Origin: Parastagonospora avenae f. sp. tritici 18332-5
Lineage: Eukaryota > Ascomycota > Dothideomycetes > Pleosporales > Phaeosphaeriaceae
Assembly: GCA_022559985.1 (NCBI GenBank)
Contig: JAFJTR010000045.1
Location: 62,001 to 126,000 of the forward strand
Reading direction: 5' to 3'
DNA: 64,000 nt
Within the stretch, counting starts at the first letter, position 1. The number at the start of each line of letters is the position of its first letter. The notes under the pieces were generated by a model. It made no database searches. It was not told where the DNA came from and saw only the letters and a program-made list of their open reading frames with translations. Position numbers and translations under genes: made by a program. Shown piece after piece: positions 10,335 through 19,969 of this stretch.

Positions 10335-10994
10335 TCAGCTAACATCCTCATCCTCCTCATCCCTCCTTCTCTCCCTCTCCTCCTCCTGCTCCTTCAAATG
10401 CATCGCCTCGACCAACTCACTCCCCTCCATGCCCACCTCCTCGCCATCCCCCTGATTCTCACCCGCCCGTCCAGCCGCAGCAACCTGCTTCACACCCTCC
10501 ATTTTCTGCGCCTCTATCCTTTCCCTAACCAACCGCGCAATGGCATTTTCCGTCTGCACATCCAGTGTCTTGACTTTCTGCTCTAGATCCCTTTTCAAAT
10601 CCCAATTCGGCTTCTTCGGCTGCAGCTTAAACAGATCCAGGCCTTTGTTCTCATCGGCTTTTTCTGCGTCTTGTTGCGCTTTGGTTTCGAGGGCGAGTTG
10701 TTGCGCTTTGTATTCTAGGGTTGATGTCGGGTCGGAGATGGGCTGGTTTTCAAAACCGAGCTTTACATTCCGTGTTTCTGGGTCGAAGTTGCGCCCGGAG
10801 AGGTAGGTCTTGGTTACGGTGTTGTCTATGGAGGAGTCGGTGGTTGTAAGGGCGGTGGCACTCTCGGCTTGTGCTGGGGATTCGTTGTCTGCCTCATCTG
10901 TGGTGGGGGCTTGTTTCCGCTTCAGCGATTTGAGTTGTGCGAGGCGCGCTTTGCGGTCGTTCGCGGCGGCCGAGAGCTTTTCGTGGGAGGACAT
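10335..10994 (-). CDS. cwf18: Cwf18/CCDC12-type splicing factor
   Basis: One exon, 219 residues, ATG at 10994 followed by SSHEKLSAAANDRKARLAQLKSLK, the basic N-terminal helix of the cwf18 family. The family signature YLSGRNFDPETRNVKLGFE lies at about 65-83, followed by the helical segment LEYKAQQLALETK and KPNWDLKRDLEQKVKTLDVQTENAIARLVRERI (about 128-161), the conserved coiled-coil core. Cwf18 (human CCDC12) is a component of the activated spliceosome, associated with the Prp19/Cdc5 (NTC) complex, and acts in the nucleus. The C-terminus is acidic, rich in Glu and Asp. It is divergently arranged with the PPR gene, start codons about 320 bp apart. Confidence 0.92.
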   Translation of the reverse strand: MSSHEKLSAAANDRKARLAQLKSLKRKQAPTTDEADNESPAQAESATALTTTDSSIDNTVTKTYLSGRNFDPETRNVKLGFENQPISDPTSTLEYKAQQLALETKAQQDAEKADENKGLDLFKLQPKKPNWDLKRDLEQKVKTLDVQTENAIARLVRERIEAQKMEGVKQVAAAGRAGENQGDGEEVGMEGSELVEAMHLKEQEEERERRRDEEDEDVS

Positions 10995-11315
10995 AGTGAG
11001 GTTGGCGCGATGGTGGAGAAGAGCTTAATTTTTGGTGGAAGGCGCCGTTTGGTGTATGGTTTGGCTTCTATTATAGTGGCGACTCCGAAAGCTCTTTCTG
11101 TGAGATATGTACTTGGTTGTGGTGATGTTGTCGCAATGTTGAAGCGTGGTTGCGGAGAGCTCCAAAAGTTTCGGAGGTGAGGCTCCGGCTAGCTTGTCAA
11201 GCCACAGGCGCAACTTGTATCTCGACTTTTTCGTCCACCCACCCACGCGCCACGCATCTTCATCTCGACTAACCCGTCATGGCTCGATGAAGCCTATAGC
11301 ATACCCATCCCTCCC
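10995..11315. promoter_or_regulatory. Divergent promoter, Cwf18 and PPR gene
   Basis: A 321-bp interval separates the two divergent start codons and must serve both genes. An ATG at 11287 opens a separate 70-codon frame (stop at 11499) that overlaps the start of the PPR frame at 11316. It could be an upstream open frame or an alternative N-terminus joined by an intron I cannot see. Confidence 0.45.
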
Positions 11316-14300
11316 ATGCCCCGAGCCCGCGTCCCTAATGCTAGCTTCATCGCCAGCGCGGAGCTCCCATTTCTCCCCTTTCTTGCGCCGCGAGTCTTCA
11401 CCAAATTTCCTCTATCGAGAAGGAGCAACCGACCCAATGACAAGAGCAGCAGACCACAGGAAGAGGATACGGAAGTTGAAGAGCTCAATCATGAGTTGAA
11501 AGAGAACGATCATAAGCTTCCGCCAAAACTTTGGTCGGATACACCACACATATCACAGCGCGAGAATGGCAGTACCACTGGTGGGCTGCTTGGCGCTGTG
11601 CTATCAAGACCAGTATGTTCGAGCAGCGCCTTCCCTCCCGCTTCGGTTGAGCGCCGCTATGCCGACATCTCTTCATTCGCCCGCCAATCCGTAAGAGGAT
11701 ATCGTAGTGGCACAGCTGCTCGTGGCGCTACTTCTCGTGGAGGAACATCAATTCAGAAATCACCAAACACTGCAGCAGCACGAAAACCGTCAATGCTGTA
11801 TCAAAGAGGACCACAGCTTGCAACGAAACGCGAGCAAACACTTAATCTTCAACGGGAAAGGCTCGCGAATTATGTTGCTCACGAGATCGATCAAAGGAGG
11901 CCTATTCTCATGAAGCAGGGCCAATACAGGTCACTTCGTCGTCGTATAATGAACCTCGAGCACTGGGACGATACTCGATTAAACCTGCTAGGGCGGCAAC
12001 GCGGTAAGAGGCATCGTCTTGTTATGACACGAGCCCTTGCAGCACTGGACCGATCTATGTACCCTGCAGTAGGGCAATATACACGCAAGATAGATATCAA
12101 GCACGATCCGATGTGTGCTAGGTGGAGTGCGAAGGTATTTCCAAAGGCCGCAAAGCAAGACCTCGAAGAAACATGGGACAACTGGATGGCTCTGGATGGC
12201 AAAACCAGGGAATCGATATACAAGAACTTGCTGGTGTACTTACTGGACCGCAAGCCCGCTCGCGCCATGCAATTTATTCAAGTACTAGCCAGCGACCGGC
12301 TACTAAGAGCACGCAAAGCAGAGGTCATTGCGGATTCGCTAGGCTACCTTGCGAAGCTACACAGCCGAGGTGTATATGACGCCAGACACGAGTGGGGTGC
12401 AGACAAGAGAGCTGTGAAGCGAAAGTTCGTGTCAGATTTTTTTCACGTCTTCCACCGAGCTCTGGCTGCGCGCCCACGAGTCTGTTCACAGGATTTGCTG
12501 TACAACCTTGTAAACATAGCAAAGGCCAAGGATCTACAAAAAGTGCTTACGTGCTTCCTCGAAAATGGCACGTACCTCGGCTTCGATACTCTCTTGCACT
12601 ATGCGAATACATTCGCCAAAGCTGGAGACGTTATATATGCATTACGGTGCCTTGAAGAGCTAAAAGCGGTGAATACTTCGACCAACTGGGAGACATTGTC
12701 CGACAGAGAACGGCTCCGATGGTCTTGCGCTCTAATCCTGCGAAAAAGTATGAGTAAGGGTCGTGAGTACCACGAAACCCCTGCCATTGTAGAAGCGATC
12801 GTTCGCCTAGGCATCACGATGGACCTACTTCTGTACAACGTCGTTATGCATAACGCAATGGAAGCTCACGATTACTCCACTGCATTCAAGGTCTACAATA
12901 CCTTAGAAGGTAACGGACTTAAGGCAGACAAGTACACCTACTCTATCCTTTTGCACGGGTGCACGTTGCAGGAAAATCCTGCTATTTTCTCGCAGTTTGC
13001 AGAGCATTGCGCTGATGTGGCCGAGGAGATTAGAGATCCTTGGTTAGCGACAGACTACCTCTACTATGTCTACGTCAGGCATCACGACCACTCAGATAAA
13101 GCGCAGACATTAGCCTCGCTCCAGCGAGCATATCTACGCCTTTTCTCGGCCAGGCCTTCAGACTTATTGACAAGTCGAGTGACAAGAACATTTAGCGCTC
13201 CTTCGGACACAGCGCATATTCTGTCAGAAAGTCCGAACCTGGATCCTCCACCTATGGCCCTTTACATCATGTACCAAGCTCAAATTCAGGAGGCGCTGAC
13301 TGGACGCCCGCGACAGATGGAGGATATGTACGCAAGGTTCAAATACACCGTGCAGCAGGATATTGATCCGATGTTGGCAAGGCTCGCAAAAGACGCTATT
13401 ATATGGAACGCATTTCTGCTTGCCTTTTGTCAGAAACAGCAATTCGCTAGCGCATCGCAGCTCATCAAGGATATGGCTGAGTACTCGACTCAGCCCAACA
13501 TCTACACCTGGAACATTTTCATGCAGGCCTTCTTCAAGACCGGCCAAGTCCAAGCAGCTGAGCGAGTCTTCGAGATCTTGCGCAGTCGTGGTGTTGACCC
13601 GGACCAATTCACGTACGGTGTATTGCTGCGGGGTTACGCCAAAGCACAACGCGTTGACCGCATTGGAGAGATCATGCAGCACCTTAATTCCGACCAGGAG
13701 ATGGAGCCAGACTTGTTGCGAGCACTTGCTGGAATTACGCAGCGGAACAAGCTCATGTTGACCTTGGAGAAGAGTCGTGTCTACAAGGAGGTTCAGGCGC
13801 AGGAGAAGGCCAGGCTCGAGACGGAAGACGACGAGCAGAGGTGGACCGTGCCACAATTGGGCGTCAGACCAGATGCAGCAGGCGTTGTTGAGGAGGAAGT
13901 TCGAAGCTTTGCCTCGGATCTGGCATATAGTGCAGAGGCTATGTCATTTTTACGGTCACTGGAATCGGAGATGAGTTCGAAGGACTTCCCCACGACTCAA
14001 ACAGAGCCCGCGGACAGTGCAAAGCCCAGCAACGAAGCCCCGGCGAGTGCGGACAGGCAAGGTGTACCGGCCACACAAGAATACGGAGTTGAGCACTCGC
14101 TTGAAAAGGGAGCGACGCACCTCATCGAACAGCAGCCTAGCACCGAAACGGAGACTGCTATTAAGCCCCAGCCGCTTGGAGATGAACCAGACCCCGTTGT
14201 AATGCCTGAGCCCCCTGTCAAAACGGAGCTTCCTGTTAAGCCAGCATCCGTCGCCAAGCCAATCCCTACTCTCACTGTAAAATCGACGTCATCCAGACAA

Positions 14301-14576
14301 AAGCCCGTCAAGAGGCTTCGTCGCCAACCGCGAGCACCACAGGCAAAGCCCGAAAACGCACTCGACCCAGACGTCCAATTCAAAAAACTCCAAGAACAAC
14401 TCGGCATCTTGGCACCTCCATCCCCAGCCCCATCCAGCGACGCGCATCCCATCCCCTCGCCCAACACATCTTTCGGCGCAAACCTCGGCTACAAAGCCAG
14501 CCAAGTGTCGAAAAGCCTGCCAGAATTCACTTTGCGCAAAATGTACGTGTCGAAGAAGCGAGGAGAGAAGGAGTGA
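11316..14576 (+). CDS. Large pentatricopeptide repeat (PPR) protein, probably mitochondrial
   Basis: One uninterrupted frame of 1086 residues. PPR proteins are helical-repeat proteins that bind organellar RNA. Clear repeats: DLLLYNVVMHNAMEAHDYSTA onward with GLKADKYTYSILLHGC (about 502-545), NAFLLAFCQKQQFASASQLI (about 695-720), PNIYTWNIFMQAFFKTGQVQ and DPDQFTYGVLLRGYAKAQRV (about 726-790). The N-terminus is basic and rich in Ser, Pro and Arg with few acidic residues, compatible with mitochondrial import. The middle (about 230-450) is helical with WDNWMALDGKTRESIYKNLL. The C-terminal 250 residues are Pro/Lys/Glu-rich and look disordered. Length and layout resemble the fungal mitochondrial translation factors Cya5/Pet309, which act on COX1 mRNA; I regard this as possible, not shown. 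The true start could differ (see the overlapping frame from 11287). Confidence 0.85.
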   Translation: MPRARVPNASFIASAELPFLPFLAPRVFTKFPLSRRSNRPNDKSSRPQEEDTEVEELNHELKENDHKLPPKLWSDTPHISQRENGSTTGGLLGAVLSRPVCSSSAFPPASVERRYADISSFARQSVRGYRSGTAARGATSRGGTSIQKSPNTAAARKPSMLYQRGPQLATKREQTLNLQRERLANYVAHEIDQRRPILMKQGQYRSLRRRIMNLEHWDDTRLNLLGRQRGKRHRLVMTRALAALDRSMYPAVGQYTRKIDIKHDPMCARWSAKVFPKAAKQDLEETWDNWMALDGKTRESIYKNLLVYLLDRKPARAMQFIQVLASDRLLRARKAEVIADSLGYLAKLHSRGVYDARHEWGADKRAVKRKFVSDFFHVFHRALAARPRVCSQDLLYNLVNIAKAKDLQKVLTCFLENGTYLGFDTLLHYANTFAKAGDVIYALRCLEELKAVNTSTNWETLSDRERLRWSCALILRKSMSKGREYHETPAIVEAIVRLGITMDLLLYNVVMHNAMEAHDYSTAFKVYNTLEGNGLKADKYTYSILLHGCTLQENPAIFSQFAEHCADVAEEIRDPWLATDYLYYVYVRHHDHSDKAQTLASLQRAYLRLFSARPSDLLTSRVTRTFSAPSDTAHILSESPNLDPPPMALYIMYQAQIQEALTGRPRQMEDMYARFKYTVQQDIDPMLARLAKDAIIWNAFLLAFCQKQQFASASQLIKDMAEYSTQPNIYTWNIFMQAFFKTGQVQAAERVFEILRSRGVDPDQFTYGVLLRGYAKAQRVDRIGEIMQHLNSDQEMEPDLLRALAGITQRNKLMLTLEKSRVYKEVQAQEKARLETEDDEQRWTVPQLGVRPDAAGVVEEEVRSFASDLAYSAEAMSFLRSLESEMSSKDFPTTQTEPADSAKPSNEAPASADRQGVPATQEYGVEHSLEKGATHLIEQQPSTETETAIKPQPLGDEPDPVVMPEPPVKTELPVKPASVAKPIPTLTVKSTSSRQKPVKRLRRQPRAPQAKPENALDPDVQFKKLQEQLGILAPPSPAPSSDAHPIPSPNTSFGANLGYKASQVSKSLPEFTLRKMYVSKKRGEKE

Positions 14577-14611
14577 ATAGCGACTAGATGGGCATTTTCA
14601 AGCGTTCGGCA

Positions 14612-14992
14612 TTAGTATAGCATAGCATAGCATCGAATGAACCTCATCACCTTGACCCAACTTCCCACACATTTTGCCTCACAGCTTATAAGAATTTGAC
14701 AAGACGGATATCGTACCCGCACATTTCCACAGCAATCCACACTTCGCCCTGACTTGCCTATCCAGGAAAACGCCACAAGAATTGGCATCGGGTACGGTAA
14801 CCGGGTATTCTGTCCGCGGCCCAAGATCGCCATCTGATTTACGAGCATGTAGTAGCACAGTAAGTTCGATAGATTACATACGAGAAACACTCCCAAGCAT
14901 TGATCGGGGGAGTTGACAAAGTCGCGGAGTGAACGTCCGGAGTCAGAGGTAAGTGGCTGGAGTGGGCTTCCGTGTTTTCCACTATCATCCAT
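14612..14992 (-). CDS. Doubtful small hypothetical protein
   Basis: An ATG at 14992 opens a 126-codon frame. It begins hydrophilic (MDDSGKHGSPLQPLTSDSG) and continues into LGVFLVCNLSNLLCYYML, a hydrophobic stretch. A GTATGT donor-like site inside that stretch and an AAATCAG acceptor-like site just after it would remove 48 nt in frame. I recognise no family, and the sequence after about residue 80 is Cys-rich without clear order. It may be chance. It occupies most of the gap between the PPR gene and the repeat array, and its reading direction matches that of the array. Confidence 0.2.
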   Translation of the reverse strand: MDDSGKHGSPLQPLTSDSGRSLRDFVNSPDQCLGVFLVCNLSNLLCYYMLVNQMAILGRGQNTRLPYPMPILVAFSWIGKSGRSVDCCGNVRVRYPSCQILISCEAKCVGSWVKVMRFIRCYAMLY

Positions 14993-15350
14993 GGTATGGG
15001 GGAATATGGCTGGATGGGGAGTGTTGAGGGGCGAGCGCTGGCTTGATGCGGTGCGAGATGGGCGGAGGTGGGTTCCGTGTTTCATGACGGATATACAGCA
15101 CGAGTGATTTTGGAGACGGCTCAATGGACCTTTCTCCCCCAGCCTAGTCATTCGACATATGTTGCCTGAGGAGTCAGTGGCATACGATACATACCAAATA
15201 CTCGACGTCCTCGATGTTCCCCCAGCGTTATCCTATTCGAATACACCCCCGGCCGCCGTACCCGCTCCCATGCGTTTTCGTATTCTCGATATTTGCGCCA
15301 TGGGAAATTCGTCATGGGATTTTCGCCGGTCAACTCCGCGCAGTGTGGTG

Positions 15351-18010
15351 GTACGAGGATGTGATTCGCTGCGGTCATCGGTAGGAAAAGAGAGTCTGTC
15401 CGCGGAAAGACCGCTGCGTTCGACGGCGGAGGTGAAAGTTTCCTAAGGGGGTAGGATACACGACGGCGACGGAGGAGGCGTGGTGCACGTACGGCATGAG
15501 GACAGCGTTGGCCTGATACAGCCAGCGGTGACCTGACATGGAAAGTCTGCACGACTTTGAAGGTTTCAGGAATGGGGTAGGCGTACCCGCGCAAAGTTGG
15601 CTGCGATCAACGGCAGGGTGGAAAGTCGCCTAAGAGGGTAATATATATAGCGTTGTTGAAAAGGGGAATTGCTTGAGAGAAAAAAGCAGGTGATTCGTGG
15701 TGAATGACGTATATTTTGCCGCAGACATCAAGGACCAGGATACGCGTGGTTGCAGGGCGTACTGTACCCTGAGAGTAAAGACTACAATCGATAGAAGGAA
15801 GGAGAAATTACTTCAAGTGGTATTTAGAAACGTACTAACTCTTTTCGCCAAGTGGCGGAGCATGAGCGGACAGAATGTGAACCTTTCGAAGCGAACAGTC
15901 ATCGACGGCTGCTACGATGGCTGCCTAACAAAGCACGATGAAGACGTAGAAGACTGGTCTGGAGATGGAGAGCACGCGAGACGATGCGTGTAGCGTACCT
16001 TGAATGTGATGACTGCGTTCGACAGCCACGATGAAAGATTCCCGATATAGTGCTATTTCATGCATAAAAGGAGACGAGAACCTCTCTTTAGCATAAGCTA
16101 CTGCTGGATGAACCTGTAGAAGTGAGCTGCAATCGACGTTGAAACACCAACTTACTTGTTATGGAGCATCGCACAACCCCGAAAGGTATGAGCGTACCCT
16201 GGATCGCGAGGACAGTAAGACCGCCAGCGTACCTTCAAGAAATTGACTGCGATCGACACAAAATACAGAAACTTGCTCGATCTGGCGATATCTGTGGCAC
16301 CGAACGTGTTGATAGGCTCCGCTGCTTCAGCGACGTTGCTTATGAGTACCTGTGGAACTGTTCAGCAATCAACACTTGTGCAGAGTATTCCCTGAAGAAG
16401 GAACGGGTGTGAAAGAAAGGATGCTCTGGTCAGATTATGTCCCATGGTCGTTTGTGGGCACAATATTATGCTTCAGCGAGAAGTGTACCATTCGGTGAAA
16501 GCAAATACCTAGCCTCGGTGAGGACACTAATAAGGTTAGCCAAGATTTGGGAGGTAATTAGAGCGGAGCGGGTAGACTGTGGTGTGGTATAGTGACAGTC
16601 TTGATAGTTTCAGTCCATCAGGGTCCGAGAAATTAGTGTACCTTAAATACTACCATGGAGACCCGCGGAGAATAAAGCTAGCGCATGAGCTTTTGGAGTC
16701 AGAAGGAAGGAAAAGCGGGAGGTAGAGTCAAGAAATCAGCTCTATGTCGATTCGTCGGCAGGACGAAGGATAAATTACTCGAATAAGGCAAGGCTTGATC
16801 GGCACGTACCATCTAGTATATAATCCTAATTAGTCAAAAGTCGAATAGTGGATGAACTGATCGATGGAGCAGTACTGCAATCCACGATGAAGACTGGAGC
16901 TTCGTCATCATATAAGGAATGGGAGGATTTGATGAGCTTCGGGACAACACGGTGACATCGCCAGAATCAGATCTTCAGTGGGGCAACATGAGAACAACGT
17001 GAGAAGGAATCATGAAGATTTCCTTGACTCACCAAATGTTGCAACGTATCTATGTGGGGGATGCATTCGTTTGGGTCTTTTTTTGTTTTGTGGTCCCGTA
17101 AATTTTTGAGGTCGCGAAGATCTAGCGTTGACTGTCTACCATGGGAACGCCACAACAAGCGGACCTCATTTAGGCAGAGACATTGGTGGCACAACGCTGA
17201 AAGGCCCAGTTGCAGAATTTGTGCGGCTTCTGCAGAGCATTTTCCTGTAGCCTATTTGGCCTGGCCGACAGGAAAGATTGCAGGATGTGTTTTCCATCAC
17301 ACTTTGCACAGTCTTTGATTCAGACATGTCCATGTGTTGTGAGATGTAGAAATTCTAACGCTTCGATGATTAGCATGCACTCAAGCGTTCTCTGTCACAG
17401 TAGCTTCATGATTTCGTAAGGGAATTGAAGGATCTTTGTTCGGTTTGGGACGCTGGCAGGATAGTTGCAGACTGTACCTGTGTAAAGAAGACTACAATCG
17501 ACAGCATATTGATACAATTGCTACATCAAGCATCAAGACAACAGACCAGAAGAGTTCATCTGCCGCCGTTGCTTGACGAACAACAGGCATTTCCATGGGA
17601 ATGATTGTATAATCGACAGGTAACGTGAAGTTTCCTGTTACAGCAAGTTGTTGGGGCCGACCAAATTCGCAGAACATGTGTGTGATATAACCTACGGCAC
17701 GTGAACATCACCATCGTGAGGTAGCCTCCGACTGTACCTGTCAAAATATTGCTGCAATCAACACTTACCGACGAGAATTGCTTATTTCGGTATGCTGGAA
17801 GAGTTTGAGGTACACCACTCTGAGGCGATCCAAATATGAGTGCGTAATCGCAGCACACCATGCACACACGAAAAGGAGTCACCCGTTGTGGTAAAGTGTT
17901 AGACACTGCCAAGGCTCAAAGTATGCATGCGAATGAGTTCTCTGTCGAATCCTGGAGAACGCCATCAGATATAGCTTCACATCGTACCCGTCAGCGAACG
18001 ACGACAATCG
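15351..18010 (-). repeat. Diverged array of splice-site-like units with 14-nt spacing
   Basis: On the plus strand a unit GTAC-N14-(C/A)(T/G)(G/A)C(A/G)ATC(A/G)AC recurs. Plus-strand positions of the 14-mers are 15355-15368, 15587-15600, 15768-15781, 15999-16012, 16233-16246, 16350-16363, 17478-17491, 17738-17751 and 17988-18001. Copies with an altered GTAC lie at 16113-16126 and 16861-16874. Read on the minus strand each unit is (T)GTCGATTGCAG, 14 variable nt usually ending CAG, AAG or CGG, then GTACNN, i.e. 3' splice site, tiny exon, 5' splice site. A weaker block resembling AAGTTTCT lies about 12-20 nt before TGTCGATTGCAG. From 15.78 to 16.36 kb the copies are spaced about 115-120 bp, elsewhere at irregular larger intervals. 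The flanks are better conserved than the 14-mers. At 15369 an acceptor-like site leads into a 73-codon open frame that ends at 15148. Candidates are a gene with microexons, an array of introner-like elements, or an old tandem repeat. Confidence 0.7.
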
Positions 18011-19969
18011 ACAGATTGATACAATACTTCCCAAATCAGGTTATTCAAAGGGACTTATTTCACGCCACCACAAGACGGTCGCGCAACGTAGCCGTGGTCG
18101 AACTCCATAGCCTGCAGTTGACGAGAAGTTCAGAAGTTGGTAGATGTGGGAACACATCGAAAATTAACCACGGTTGAACCGAATGCATGACATAGAGCGA
18201 TGAAGACTCCTGATGTCGGGTAGTGTTGTGCCGAACTAGTACTCCTATGTTGTCGATGGCAACAGTGGGAGTGGATATGCGGTTGAACGACACCAGAGAG
18301 TACGCTACGAAGGCCGGCGTCCGCGGGGACGTCTATGTGGTCGCCTCTGTGATTCCTTCGATATTGGAAATTAGGAGTTTGACACCATCAAATTATGGCT
18401 TCACCGATGGAGAACATCGAAGGCTCCTTGGAGAATCAAGAGCGACTTTGCTGTCTAAAGCAGCACGAATCCGTCCTCAAGGCCGTCAGAAACCACAACT
18501 CCTGGTGTTTTGACCCAGTATCGTTGAGCTCAACAATCGGGCCGGGGAGCTTGAACATCGCGATTTTCTCCTCCGTTGACGCCGCAATCTCGACAGAGTC
18601 CGAGGTGGTACGCTGTGGCTGTTTACATTCGATAGTCGACTCCTACCAACGTTTGGGCAAAGGTGTGAGATATTGTTGCATTGGCTGACCACAGTCAGTC
18701 ATATTCTCCTCATACCTAGAACATTCGGAGGCCGATGTTATTATGGCTCACGCTACGAGAAAAACTCTAAGCTTAAGGACGAGAACCCCATGGAGTCAAG
18801 CTGGGCGCACGACGCGTGTATAGATTGCGCTTGACCATTTACTTACCACGCAGCTCATTTGATGGACCGCAACTGTAGCTGTGATAGTGTGTCTCGACAA
18901 ACTGTCGTTCGGCCCCAGCAACCGACGTGGCTTGTACAGCAAGTACTTCCGAGAATCAGCTGGGAAGGTACATAAGTACCCAGACCGGTCCACACTGCCG
19001 CCGACGCTTCCGTTCATTTCCTCCATGGGCCGATCTAGTTTTTCCGTGGTCAAAGTAGACCTCAGCACAGAGTGGCTCGGGGCATGCGGAACCGGCAGAA
19101 GGAAGGACTGAGGGGCGTAGGACCAACTTTTGACTAGGCGATGCCGGTAACAGTATCGCGATGCGCGCCTCGTGGCGAGGAGAGCTCTACCTCGAGTCTG
19201 GTTAAGAGTTTGGCGAATTCGCCTTTGTAATGAAGTGGGCAAGTTGATGTGGGCGATGCTTTTGCTCGAGGCACTCGTCGACGCCTTCCTTTCGTGGAGA
19301 GACAACATTTGAAGATTGTGAATTTTCCGCTCAGCACTCCAGGAGTGTGCGCATACGCTCGGTTCGAGGCTGCAACGAGCGTGCAGTAGTTTTCCACTGG
19401 GTACCATGATGGAGATTGACAGGAGAAAAGATCGGGTTTTGCGCGGAGCTGCGGGGGGCCCAGTGTGATGAATGGGAACAAAACTGATGATCAACACCTG
19501 CATACGCAGTGCGTCCCTAGGGCCAATATGGTCCCTTTAACGGAAAGAACATCAAAACGAAGGTTGCGGAAATATGGTGTATGAAAGAAAGTGCCAGAAC
19601 TTAGGAAAATGCAAAACTGAGACTGTCGAGAGAACGGCGCCCATAGGGCGTATTTTGCGCGTGTACATTCTAACAAAGGAGAAGAAAGAAGTATAAAAGA
19701 GTATGCCTTGAGTGTTGTGCTTTTCAAAACTGTATAAGACTAGAAGCACAGTAATCTCGTTCCGTGGTTCAAATACAGTTGAGTGCGGAGAAAACCCCTC
19801 CCGGGGACGCTAAACTTGCCGCTGGCGCCTACCCGATATTAGTTCGATATGGTTACCATGGCTCTCAGTTGGTTCACTCGATCGAAAATCCATTAATTTG
19901 AAGGCGGAAAATTCTAGACCTTTTGCATCATCCATTAAAAGCTGACCATTGCCCCCGTCCTCTTCGCTC
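18011..19969. other. Gene-poor stretch, nothing assigned
   Basis: Open frames up to 235 codons occur on the minus strand (19503-18796), but they have no domain, unusual composition and overlapping competitors in other frames. A TATAAAAG motif lies at about 19694 on the plus strand with no gene behind it. Degenerate relatives of the 15-18 kb units may extend to about 18.6 kb (a GACGCCGCAATCTCGACAG block near 18577). Nothing else supportable. Confidence 0.4.

Noticed and set aside
18796..19503. 235-codon minus-strand frame upstream of the array as its first exon
   Set aside because: It has an ATG but no secretion signal, domain or donor that leads convincingly into the first array unit.
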